A stretch of DNA of 24,266 bases from positions 1-24,266 of the IMG/VR virus record IMGVR_UViG_3300035670_001211. One strand, 5' to 3'. Source of the DNA: a virus. The stretch's first letter is position 1, and each line of letters begins with the position of its first letter. This document shows positions 15,663 to 22,414 of this stretch, one piece after another. Under the pieces are notes generated by a model. It ran no database searches, was not told where the DNA came from, and was given only the letters and a program-made list of their open reading frames with translations. A program made the translations under genes and the position numbers.

Positions 15663-17177
15663 ATGGCTGAATTGTTTGGCTTCGAGATTAAACGCAAAAA
15701 ATCAGCAGAGGTGGAGTCGGTTGTTACGCCCACCTCTGATGATGGATCAACTGTCATATCTACAGGTGCTGCGTATTATGGTATGGTCATGGATATGGAT
15801 GGCGTCGTCAAAAACGAAGCCGACCTAATTCGTAGATATCGAGAAATTTCCCAGTTCCCTGAGTGTGACTCTGCTATCGAGGACATCGTTAATGAAGCGA
15901 TTGTCTCCGAAGACGATCGCTCATCAGTTGATGTTGTGTTGGATGATTTAAAACAATCAGAATCGATTAAGAAAAAGATTCGTGAAGAGTTTGATAATGT
16001 ATTGAAGTTGCTTGACTTTGACTATAAAGGTCATGACATCTTTCGTAACTGGTACGTTGATGGTCGTCTTTACTTTCACATCATGCTTGATGAAAAGAAA
16101 ATTAAAGATGGTATCAAAGAGCTACGCTTTATTGATCCACGAAAGATCCGTAAAGTTCGTAATGTTATTAAAGAGAGAAACGCACAAGGCGTTGACATCG
16201 TTAAGTCTATCGAAGAATTTTATATGTTCAACGATAAAGGCATTAACGAAGGAACAACAAATGGTGTCAAGTTAAGTCTTGACTCCGTAGTTTATACTCC
16301 GTCTGGTTTGATGGATATGAACACTGGTATGATGCTTGGTTACTTGCATAAGGCAATTAAACCAGTCAACCAGCTGAAGATGATTGAAGACTCATTGGTT
16401 ATCTACCGTGTAAGTAGAGCACCTGAGCGTAGAATTTTTTACATTGATGTTGGAACACTGCCTAAGATTAAAGCAGAGCAATATGTTCGTGACATCATGG
16501 CTAAGTATCGTAACAAAATTGTTTACGATGCAACGACAGGCGAGATCAAAGATGATCGTAAACACCTGTCGACAATGGAAGATTTTTGGATGCCTCGCCG
16601 AGAGGGTGGTAAGGGAACTGAAATTACCACACTCCCAGGTGGTCAAAATCTTGGTGAGATTCAAGACATCGAGTACTTTAAGAATAAACTGTATCAGTCT
16701 CTTAATGTTCCTCTGTCTCGTTTACGTCAAGATTCAGGATTTAACCTTGGTAGAGCATCAGAGATTACTCGCGACGAAGTAAAGTTCTCAAAATTTATTG
16801 GGCGTGTTCGTCGTAAGTTTGCTGGATTGTTTGCTGATCTTCTGCGTGTTCAGTTGATCACCAAAGGTATTATTCGAGCTGATGAGTGGGAAATTCTTTG
16901 GCAGGATATTCGTTTCGACTTTCTCAAAGACAACCACTTTACAGAGTTGAAAGAAGCTGATTTGTTAACCCAGCGTCTTCAAATGCTGCAACAAATTGAA
17001 CCATATGTTGGTAGATTTTACTCTGCAGAGTATGTCCGTAAAAATATTCTTCGTCAAGCTGATGAGGATATTGAGGAAATTGATAAACAGATTGAACAGG
17101 AAAAATCTATGATGGAACCTGAACAACAACAAGATGATACAGGAGAAGAAAATGGAATCGATTCGCAGCCTAATTGA
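15663..17177 (+). CDS. 20: Portal vertex protein gp20
   Basis: A 504-residue protein (T4 gp20 is 524). Recognised by GAAYYGMVMDMDGVVKNEAD, then LIRRYREISQFPECDSAIED, RDDRKHLSTMEDFWMPRREG-like core (DDRKHLSTMEDFWMPRREGG), NVPLSRLRQDSGFNLGRASE and the acidic Gln-rich C-terminus. The dodecameric portal starts prohead assembly, is the channel for packaging by gp17 and the attachment point of the neck. The C-terminal ~50 residues are highly charged. The last 26 nt overlap the next gene in another frame. The ribosome site is weak (TTGGAAAA), so partial coupling with gp19 translation is possible. Confidence 0.96.
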   Translation: MAELFGFEIKRKKSAEVESVVTPTSDDGSTVISTGAAYYGMVMDMDGVVKNEADLIRRYREISQFPECDSAIEDIVNEAIVSEDDRSSVDVVLDDLKQSESIKKKIREEFDNVLKLLDFDYKGHDIFRNWYVDGRLYFHIMLDEKKIKDGIKELRFIDPRKIRKVRNVIKERNAQGVDIVKSIEEFYMFNDKGINEGTTNGVKLSLDSVVYTPSGLMDMNTGMMLGYLHKAIKPVNQLKMIEDSLVIYRVSRAPERRIFYIDVGTLPKIKAEQYVRDIMAKYRNKIVYDATTGEIKDDRKHLSTMEDFWMPRREGGKGTEITTLPGGQNLGEIQDIEYFKNKLYQSLNVPLSRLRQDSGFNLGRASEITRDEVKFSKFIGRVRRKFAGLFADLLRVQLITKGIIRADEWEILWQDIRFDFLKDNHFTELKEADLLTQRLQMLQQIEPYVGRFYSAEYVRKNILRQADEDIEEIDKQIEQEKSMMEPEQQQDDTGEENGIDSQPN

Positions 17178-17352
17178 TGCAATTGCGGCAGATAAACCTG
17201 TCGATGCACAAAATATGTTTGACGCTGTTATGTCTCAGCGTGTCTCGGAGCGTTTAGACGACTATCGTCAAGAACTAGCCCAGAGTTTGTTTAAAACACC
17301 AGAAGCAACAGAAGAAGTTTCGCAGGAAGAAAATACTACAGAAGAGCAGTAA
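17152..17352 (+). CDS. 67: Small prohead core protein, gp67-like
   Basis: A 66-residue protein starting at ATG 17152, chosen over ATG 17134 because AGGAG (17141-17145) lies 6 nt before it and none precedes the earlier ATG. It overlaps the gp20 end by 26 nt. Start MESIRSLIDAIAADKPVDAQ, then MFDAVMSQRVSERLDDYRQE and a very acidic Glu/Thr tail match the T4 gp67 style (about 80 residues, 'LIDAI..D...A...F..AM..R'). gp67 is a prohead core component that is cut up by gp21 during head maturation. The position directly after gp20 is the T4 position of 67. Sequence support is moderate because the protein is short. Confidence 0.75.
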   Translation: MESIRSLIDAIAADKPVDAQNMFDAVMSQRVSERLDDYRQELAQSLFKTPEATEEVSQEENTTEEQ

Positions 17353-17915
17353 TGTATTTCAAGCAACTCAAACAGTCATTGCTTTCTAAGGTATACGGTA
17401 AGGTAGTTGAATCTTTCGTATCGTATAACAGGAACATTATCGTCAATGATCAGAATGAGTTGTTTGTAGATGGTGTTAAGATTGAAGAAGATTTTAAGTC
17501 TTTAGAGGAAGCAAAAACATACATCCGTAATATATTGAAATCTGAAAAACTTGCTGAAGAAATAAAAAGAGAACTATACGAAGAAATCGATACAAGTAAG
17601 ATTGCTTCAATTATAAAGAAATACACAAACATCAACAAGGTGACCGATACTTTAGTAGAATCATATATTGACCTTGCTTCCTCTAAACTTTTTACGCTTG
17701 ACCCTGTTGTTCTAGAGATGCGTAAGTTAAATCGTCTGTCAAATGCGATTCAAAATAAATTTGACTTTAAGCTGGACGACGGAAGCGTTATCGCTATATC
17801 CGAAGAAACACTGGAACGAATAAATAGTCTTATTGGTGGACATAAAGATGTCCTCGAATATATGAGACAGGATAAAAGAAACTTTTATTCAGTTGTAAAA
17901 CAACTAAAGGATTAG
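17352..17915 (+). CDS. Protein of unknown function between core and protease genes (gp68 position)
   Basis: A 187-residue, Lys/Glu-rich, mainly alpha-helical protein. Its ATG overlaps the previous stop (TAATG). The N-terminal ~50 residues resemble a small alpha/beta unit (NRNIIVNDQNELFVDGVKIE), followed by helices (EEAKTYIRNILKSEKLAEEI and LVESYIDLASSKLFTLDPVV). T4 has gene 68, another prohead core protein (141 residues), at this site, but I see no firm sequence match, so it is only a positional analogue. The helical, charged composition would suit a core or assembly factor. No catalytic motif or membrane segment is visible. Confidence 0.65.
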   Translation: MYFKQLKQSLLSKVYGKVVESFVSYNRNIIVNDQNELFVDGVKIEEDFKSLEEAKTYIRNILKSEKLAEEIKRELYEEIDTSKIASIIKKYTNINKVTDTLVESYIDLASSKLFTLDPVVLEMRKLNRLSNAIQNKFDFKLDDGSVIAISEETLERINSLIGGHKDVLEYMRQDKRNFYSVVKQLKD

Positions 17916-17920
17916 AGTAA

Positions 17921-18325
17921 ATGGCTGCAACCAAAACAGTTCTGCGTTTGACGAATAACAGTGCTATCGTAAGAATAGTAGCTACAGCTGCATCTGATAC
18001 TGCAACCATTTCTCTTGCCACAGATTTAAAGATGACGAACGAAACACAAAGTTCTCCAACCGCAACTATTCCTGCCGTGTTTTATAGTACAGGAAGTAAT
18101 GTTACATTAACAAGAAACTCTGTTGTTGTTGGAAACTTTTATGGCAATGGAGAGTTCGAAGATCCTGAGATGTGTTTGGTTGATCAAGCATCAAGCGATA
18201 TCGTTGTTACATTTGCTGCTGCTGGAACTGCTATTGTTAAAATTAGAAAGACCAGTGGTTATACATCTCCATTCCAGCCAGAGCAGTTCGGTGCTTATGA
18301 TGATCCAACATCTACCACTGCGTAA
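17921..18325 (+). CDS. Small beta-rich structural protein of unknown function
   Basis: A 134-residue protein with AAGGA at 17907-17911. It is beta-rich: VLRLTNNSAIVRIVATAASD, TATISLATDL, TLTRNSVVVGNFYGNGEF, SSDIVVTFAAAGTAIVKIRK, and a conserved-looking end SGYTSPFQPEQFGAYDDP. Proteins with this 'SGY.SP...EQFG.YD.P' ending are encoded among the head genes of other marine T4-like phages. T4 has no gene of this type at this point. A capsid decoration or other virion role is plausible from composition and position between core and protease genes, but is unproven. Confidence 0.65.
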   Translation: MAATKTVLRLTNNSAIVRIVATAASDTATISLATDLKMTNETQSSPTATIPAVFYSTGSNVTLTRNSVVVGNFYGNGEFEDPEMCLVDQASSDIVVTFAAAGTAIVKIRKTSGYTSPFQPEQFGAYDDPTSTTA

Positions 18326-18333
18326 GGAATAAT

Positions 18334-18984
18334 ATGAAACTTATTACAGAAGTAACCGAATCAGTTAACTACCTTGTTGAGGAAAAGCTCGGCAAGGGTA
18401 AAGAGTATTTCATTGAAGGTGTTTTCCTTCAAGCTGAATTACAGAACCGCAACGGACGTGTCTATCCACAAGAAGTCATGGATCGTGAGGTTCAGCGCTA
18501 CGCCGAAGAATATATTAAGAAGAATCGTGCTTACGGAGAACTGGGTCACCCAGACTCACCAACGATTAATCTAGATCGTGTTTCACACATGATCAAAGAT
18601 CTCCGTAAAGAAGGTTCTAATTATATCGGCAAAGCAAAAATTATGGACACGCCATACGGTAAGATTGTCAAGTCTCTCATCGATGAGGGTGCAAATCTTG
18701 GCGTTTCTTCAAGAGGTATGGGTAGTCTTAAAACTAAAAACGATGGTACTCAGCTAGTGCAGGACGATTTTATTTTAGCAACTGCAGCTGACATCGTTGC
18801 AGATCCTTCAGCACCTGACGCTTTTGTTCGTGGTATTATGGAGAACAAAGAGTGGGTCTACGTAGATGGGCGATTTATTGAGAAGGACATCGAGGCGACT
18901 AGGAGTGTAATTAAAAGCGCACCTAAATCGCGACTAGAGGAAGAGAAACTCAAAGCATTTAGTATGTTTTTGAGTAAACTTTAA
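18334..18984 (+). CDS. 21: Prohead core protease gp21
   Basis: A 216-residue protein (T4 gp21 is 212) with AAGGAA just upstream. It has the HK97-type prohead protease fold with likely catalytic His72 in AYGELGHPDSPTINLDRVSH and Ser125 or Ser126 in GANLGVSSRGMGSL; the AADIVADPSAPDAFV stretch is the family's conserved region with acidic residues. The protease is built into the core, is activated after assembly and cuts gp22, gp67 and the gp23 N-terminus after Glu in (I/L)-x-E. It lies just before its main substrates, as in T4, and is followed by a late promoter. Confidence 0.95.
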   Translation: MKLITEVTESVNYLVEEKLGKGKEYFIEGVFLQAELQNRNGRVYPQEVMDREVQRYAEEYIKKNRAYGELGHPDSPTINLDRVSHMIKDLRKEGSNYIGKAKIMDTPYGKIVKSLIDEGANLGVSSRGMGSLKTKNDGTQLVQDDFILATAADIVADPSAPDAFVRGIMENKEWVYVDGRFIEKDIEATRSVIKSAPKSRLEEEKLKAFSMFLSKL

Positions 18985-18989
18985 TTTTT

Positions 18990-18997
18990 TATAAATA
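18990..18997 (+). promoter_or_regulatory. T4-type late promoter for gp22-gp23 (TATAAATA)
   Basis: An exact TATAAATA in a T-rich setting (TTTTTTATAAATAAG) 41 bp before the gp22 ATG. It begins the scaffold-capsid unit, which ends at the terminator at 21365-21395. Confidence 0.88.
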
Positions 18998-19038
18998 AGA
19001 ATATTGAGGATTAAAAATCACTCACACAGGAGACCGAA

Positions 19039-19995
19039 ATGTCAGTTGAGAAAAAAATTCAAGAACTTCTAGAAGAGTCTAAGAAACTTTCTTTAGAAGA
19101 ACAAACTGAAGAAGAAGTTGCTGCTGAGGAACTCACCGAAGAGCAACTGTCCGAAGATCAAGTCGAAGAAGGCTACGCTAAGAAGTCCATGAAGGAAGAG
19201 GACGACTGCGAAGATGAAGACGAGGACGAAGAGGATGTTAAGATGGCTAAGGAAGGCAAGAAAGCAATGAAAGAAGAAATCACTGTTGATGTTTCAGAAG
19301 ATGTTGCTGCGCTTGTATCTGGCGAAGAGCTGTCTGAAGAATTCAGAACTAAAGCTGCTACAATTTTCGAAGCAGCTGTTATTACTCGTGTTAAGACAGA
19401 GATCGCTAAGATCGAAGAGTCTTATGAAGCACGTTTAAATGAGCAAGTTGAAGAAATTAAAGAGGGTCTTGTTGAGAAAGTTGATGGGTATCTCGCCTAC
19501 GTGGTCGAGCAGTGGATGAAAGATAATGAATTAGCCCTTGAGCGTGGTATGAAATCTGATTTGGTTGAAAACTTTATCCATGGTCTAAAAGACTTATTCG
19601 TTGAACATTACGTTGATATTCCTGAAGAGAAATATGACGTACTTGGCGAAATGGAAACTAAAGTTGAAGAACTCGAGCAGAAGCTGAACGAATCAGTTGC
19701 CGCAAATATCGAACTGACAAAAACTGTTGGTGAGTTTAAGCGTGCTTCTATCGTTGCTGAACTTTCAGAGAGCATGACTGATACAGAAGTAGAGAAGTTC
19801 TCGAAACTGGCTGAAGAAATTGCCTTTGAAGATGCTGAGTCTTTTAAAGCCAAGCTGGAAACTATCCGCGAAAGTTACTTCCCTAAGCAAGCTGCAAAAC
19901 CAGCGACATTGTCTGCTGATGACCAGCCAGTGGAAGAAAAGCAATTGAGCGAGTCCATCAATGCGTATGTGACAGCTCTTAAGAAAATCAAATAA
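19039..19995 (+). CDS. 22: Prohead core scaffolding protein gp22
   Basis: A 318-residue, strongly acidic, helical protein (T4 gp22 is 269) with AGGAGA at 19028-19033. Glu-rich segments at ~8-45 and an Asp/Glu run at ~54-66 (DDCEDEDEDEED) are followed by coiled-coil-prone helices (METKVEELEQKLNESVAANI). The sheath-like aromatic stretch FIHGLKDLFVEHYVDIPEEK and the C-terminal SINAYVTALKKI are typical of T4-like scaffolds. It fills the prohead and directs gp23 assembly, and is then degraded by gp21; several (I/L)-x-E sites are present. The longer acidic N-terminal insert compared with T4 is notable. Confidence 0.92.
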   Translation: MSVEKKIQELLEESKKLSLEEQTEEEVAAEELTEEQLSEDQVEEGYAKKSMKEEDDCEDEDEDEEDVKMAKEGKKAMKEEITVDVSEDVAALVSGEELSEEFRTKAATIFEAAVITRVKTEIAKIEESYEARLNEQVEEIKEGLVEKVDGYLAYVVEQWMKDNELALERGMKSDLVENFIHGLKDLFVEHYVDIPEEKYDVLGEMETKVEELEQKLNESVAANIELTKTVGEFKRASIVAELSESMTDTEVEKFSKLAEEIAFEDAESFKAKLETIRESYFPKQAAKPATLSADDQPVEEKQLSESINAYVTALKKIK

Positions 19996-20023
19996 CTCAA
20001 CAAGTATTTAAAAGGAGACAATC

Positions 20024-21340
20024 ATGCAAATGCTGCGTGAAGAATTAGTTAAAAAATGGGAACCTGTCCTTAATATCGACAGCCTCCCAGCAATCAAAGA
20101 AGATTACCGTAAGCAAGTTACGGCTGTTCTGTTAGAGAACCAAGAGCGTGCACTCCGTGAGGAAAAAGCTGCTCTGTTTGAAACAGCTCCAGCAAACGTA
20201 GCTGGCGCTATGCCAGATGCAGGCGGTGTCGCAAAGTTCGACCCAGTTCTCATTTCGTTGGTTCGCCGTGCAATGCCACAGCTGATCGCTTATGATATCT
20301 GCGGTGTTCAGCCAATGACTCAGCCAACAGGTCTGATCTTCGCAATGAAGAGCCGTTATACTACACAAAATGGTACAGAAGCTCTTTATAACGAAGCAAA
20401 CACAGAGTTCTCTGGTGCTAACAATGCACTGTTCGATGGTTCGGGAACTGCTGATACAGATCCACAAACTGGTACACAACCATTTGCATCTGGCTACAAC
20501 ACTGGTGTTGGTATGTCGACAAGCGATGCTGAAGGTGGTCCAATCTCTGGCACTTTCAACGAAATGGCTTTCTCTATCGAGAAAACATCGGTTACTGCTA
20601 AGAGCCGTGCTCTGAAAGCAGAATACTCGATCGAATTAGCACAAGATCTGAAGTCTGTTCATGGTCTTGACGCTGAAGCAGAACTCAGCAACATTCTGTC
20701 TGCTGAAATTCTTGCTGAGATCAACCGCGAAGTCATTCGTACAATGTACATTGCTTCTAAGACAGGTGCTCAAGCTGGTACAGCTTCCGCTGGCGTGTTT
20801 GACCTTGATGTTGACGCAAATGGTCGTTGGTCAGTTGAGAAGTTCAAGGGTCTTCTGTTCCAAATCGAACGTGAAGCCAACGTAATTGCTCAGCAAACAC
20901 GTCGTGGTAAGGGTAACTTCATCGTCTGTTCTTCAGACGTTGCTTCTGCTCTGGCTATGGCTGGCGTTCTTGACTACGCTCCAGCTCTTTCGACAGGTCT
21001 GAATGTTGATGAAGCATCGACAACTTTTGCTGGCGTTCTGAACGGCAAGTTTAAAGTTTACATCGATCCATATTCAGCAAATGGTGGTGCTAACCCACAA
21101 TTCTTCGTTGTTGGTTACAAGGGAACTTCTGCATTCGACGCAGGTATGTTCTACTGCCCATACGTTCCACTTCAGTTGGTTCGTGCTGTTGATCCTAACA
21201 CATTCCAGCCAAAGATCGGCTTCAAGACACGTTACGGAATGGTCGCAAACCCATTCACAACTCTTGACTCTGGTACAGATGGTCTGCGTTCAGGTAACAA
21301 CTACTACTACCGCAAGGTACAGGTTAACAACCTGATGTAA
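20024..21340 (+). CDS. 23: Major capsid protein gp23
   Basis: A 438-residue protein (T4 gp23 is 521) with AAAGGAG (20011-20017) 6 nt before ATG. It has the HK97 fold family's T4 branch features: KFDPVLISLVRRAMPQLIAY, DICGVQPMTQPTGLIFAMKS, IEKTSVTAKSRALKAEYSIE, LAQDLKSVHGLDAEAELSNI and the C-terminal FQPKIGFKTRYGMVANPF. The likely gp21 cut is after Glu53 in ALFE/TAP, giving a mature chain of ~385 residues. It forms the hexamers of the shell. It is expressed with gp22 and isolated from downstream genes by a strong terminator. Shorter length than T4 is usual for marine relatives. Confidence 0.97.
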   Translation: MQMLREELVKKWEPVLNIDSLPAIKEDYRKQVTAVLLENQERALREEKAALFETAPANVAGAMPDAGGVAKFDPVLISLVRRAMPQLIAYDICGVQPMTQPTGLIFAMKSRYTTQNGTEALYNEANTEFSGANNALFDGSGTADTDPQTGTQPFASGYNTGVGMSTSDAEGGPISGTFNEMAFSIEKTSVTAKSRALKAEYSIELAQDLKSVHGLDAEAELSNILSAEILAEINREVIRTMYIASKTGAQAGTASAGVFDLDVDANGRWSVEKFKGLLFQIEREANVIAQQTRRGKGNFIVCSSDVASALAMAGVLDYAPALSTGLNVDEASTTFAGVLNGKFKVYIDPYSANGGANPQFFVVGYKGTSAFDAGMFYCPYVPLQLVRAVDPNTFQPKIGFKTRYGMVANPFTTLDSGTDGLRSGNNYYYRKVQVNNLM

Positions 21341-21364
21341 TAGAGTCCCCGTAGAGGGAACTTT

Positions 21365-21395
21365 AAAGGGAGAGTTTCGGCTCTCCCTTTTTTTT
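21365..21395 (+). terminator. Strong Rho-independent terminator after gp23
   Basis: A 10-bp stem AAAGGGAGAG (21365-21374) / CTCTCCCTTT (21381-21390) with loop TTTCGG, followed by an uninterrupted T run to 21395. It ends the gp22-gp23 transcript, as expected for a highly expressed capsid gene. Confidence 0.95.
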
Positions 21396-21397
21396 GG

Positions 21398-21405
21398 ACT
21401 AAATA
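21398..21405 (+). promoter_or_regulatory. Possible variant late promoter directly before the tube-like gene (ACTAAATA)
   Basis: ACTAAATA lies between the terminator and the ATG at 21411 and matches 6 of 8 positions of TATAAATA. Something must restart transcription after the terminator, but a start from here would fall at or next to the ATG, giving a nearly leaderless mRNA. Confidence 0.35.
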
Positions 21406-21410
21406 CTATT

Positions 21411-21929
21411 ATGGCTACATTACCTCAAAACTTTAATCCCCTTTCACCTCTTGGGTTTCAGTTCGCAATTCAGAAACTACCAGATGTGAATTTTTATTGT
21501 CAAGCAGCGAACCTTCCTGGTATCACTGTTGGTGATCCAGACTACGCAACACCCTTCGCTCAGATTCCTGTTCCTGGCGACAAGGCAATCTTCGAGCCAC
21601 TTCAAATTACATTCCTAGTTGATGAGAACATGAGCAACTATCTTTCGATTCAAAGATGGATTATGGCTCTTGGTTTCCCTATCGATTACGAACAGTACAC
21701 AACCTTTATCAATGAAGACCAGCGTGGTGTAACTTCGGATTTGGCTAAGAATTATTCAGACGGCACTTTATTAGTCCTCAACAATCAGAACAATCCTATC
21801 CATACAGTTACATTCGTTGACCTTTTCCCAACAGCAATTGACCAACTCTCTTTTACGAACACAGTCGAGGATGTGCAATACATCACTTGCAATGCTTCGT
21901 TCCGTTACAGTTATTTTAGAATTGACTAA
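21411..21929 (+). CDS. Tail-tube-like structural protein (possible tube initiator, cap or gp3)
   Basis: A 172-residue protein. The first 50 residues, PLGFQFAIQKLPDVNFYCQA, then ANLPGITVGDPDYATPFAQI, parallel those of gp19 (NQFLVQL, FLCKGAQLPASTI), suggesting the tail tube fold. The core LQITFLVDENMSNYLSIQRW, then IMALGFP, and the end VDLFPTAIDQLSFTNTVEDV, then YITCNASFRYSYF, also follow tube proteins. In many marine T4-like phages a protein of this type follows gp23; it has been labelled gp3 (tail completion) or a tube/baseplate protein. T4 gp48 and gp54 are the known tube-fold paralogues at the baseplate. I cannot decide between these. No normal ribosome binding site precedes the ATG (only GGA at 21396-21398). 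Confidence 0.7.
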   Translation: MATLPQNFNPLSPLGFQFAIQKLPDVNFYCQAANLPGITVGDPDYATPFAQIPVPGDKAIFEPLQITFLVDENMSNYLSIQRWIMALGFPIDYEQYTTFINEDQRGVTSDLAKNYSDGTLLVLNNQNNPIHTVTFVDLFPTAIDQLSFTNTVEDVQYITCNASFRYSYFRID

Positions 21930-21950
21930 ATTTCATTGATGTAGTATAAT
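21922..21950 (+). promoter_or_regulatory. Sigma70-type early promoter for uvsY-uvsW
   Basis: TTGACT (21922-21927), a 17-bp spacer and a perfect TATAAT (21945-21950) form a near-consensus host sigma70 promoter, with transcription starting near 21957. The -35 overlaps the stop codon of the upstream gene. It is the only such promoter I noticed in the window and fits early expression of recombination genes. Confidence 0.88.
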
Positions 21951-21954
21951 TGAT

Positions 21955-21968
21955 CTAGTTACAACTAG
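21955..21968 (+). promoter_or_regulatory. Palindrome at the uvsY transcription start
   Basis: CTAGTT AC AACTAG, two 6-bp inverted arms with a 2-bp centre, covers the predicted start site and the first bases of the ribosome binding site AGGAG (21967-21971). It could be an operator; a 2-nt loop is too tight for a stable RNA hairpin. Confidence 0.5.
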
Positions 21969-21976
21969 GAGTTGCT

Positions 21977-22414
21977 ATGAATCTTGAACAAATGATGGAA
22001 GAGTGGAAGAACGACTGCGCTATTGATGATGATCGTCTAGGCGAAGAATCCACAAAAACCCCCAACATACACAGCAAGTATATCAATCTACTTGTTGGTA
22101 TCAAACTCAAACTTGCGAAAACCAAAGGTGAGTACAATCGCCTTCGTCGTGATAAGTTTAGATACTATCGTGGAGAGATGACTAAATTTGAATTAGAGCA
22201 GTATGGTTGGGAACAGTGGCAAGGATCAAAGCCACTGAAGAATGAGATGGATGAATTTCTACAAGGCGATGCAGAGTTGATCGCATCAGAGCAAAAAGTA
22301 GAATATCTAAATGCAATGATAACATTCCTTGAGTCGGTTCTTGGTCAAATCCGCTCTCGTGATTTTCAAATTAAAAATAGTATTGAGTGGAAGAAGTTCC
22401 TAACAGGCGCATGA
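21977..22414 (+). CDS. uvsY: Recombination mediator protein UvsY
   Basis: A 145-residue protein (T4 UvsY is 137) with AGGAG 5 nt before ATG. It matches the family in layout: NLEQMMEEWKNDCAIDDDRL, then NIHSKYINLLVGIKLKLAKT, KFRYYRGEMTKFELEQYGW, and the C-terminal ESVLGQIRSRDFQIKNSIEW, then KKFLTGA, which mirrors the T4 ending 'IKSRGFAIKHIQDMRAFEAG'. UvsY loads the recombinase UvsX onto single-stranded DNA covered by gp32, in recombination-dependent replication and repair. It overlaps uvsW by 4 nt (ATGA), so the two are co-translated as in T4-like phages. Confidence 0.93.
   Translation: MNLEQMMEEWKNDCAIDDDRLGEESTKTPNIHSKYINLLVGIKLKLAKTKGEYNRLRRDKFRYYRGEMTKFELEQYGWEQWQGSKPLKNEMDEFLQGDAELIASEQKVEYLNAMITFLESVLGQIRSRDFQIKNSIEWKKFLTGA

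Noticed and set aside
17134-17151. Earlier ATG for the gp67-like gene
   Set aside because: No ribosome binding site before it, while AGGAG is well placed for the ATG at 17152, and the family begins directly with the MES/MEG-type helix.
21344-21363. Possible second hairpin (AGTCCCC / GAGGGAACT) just after the gp23 stop
   Set aside because: Pairing is interrupted and there is no T run. The strong terminator right behind it explains the region.
22387-22410. Earlier GTG start for uvsW
   Set aside because: The ATG at 22411 overlaps the uvsY stop in the ATGA arrangement used repeatedly in this window, and the family's N-terminus begins there.
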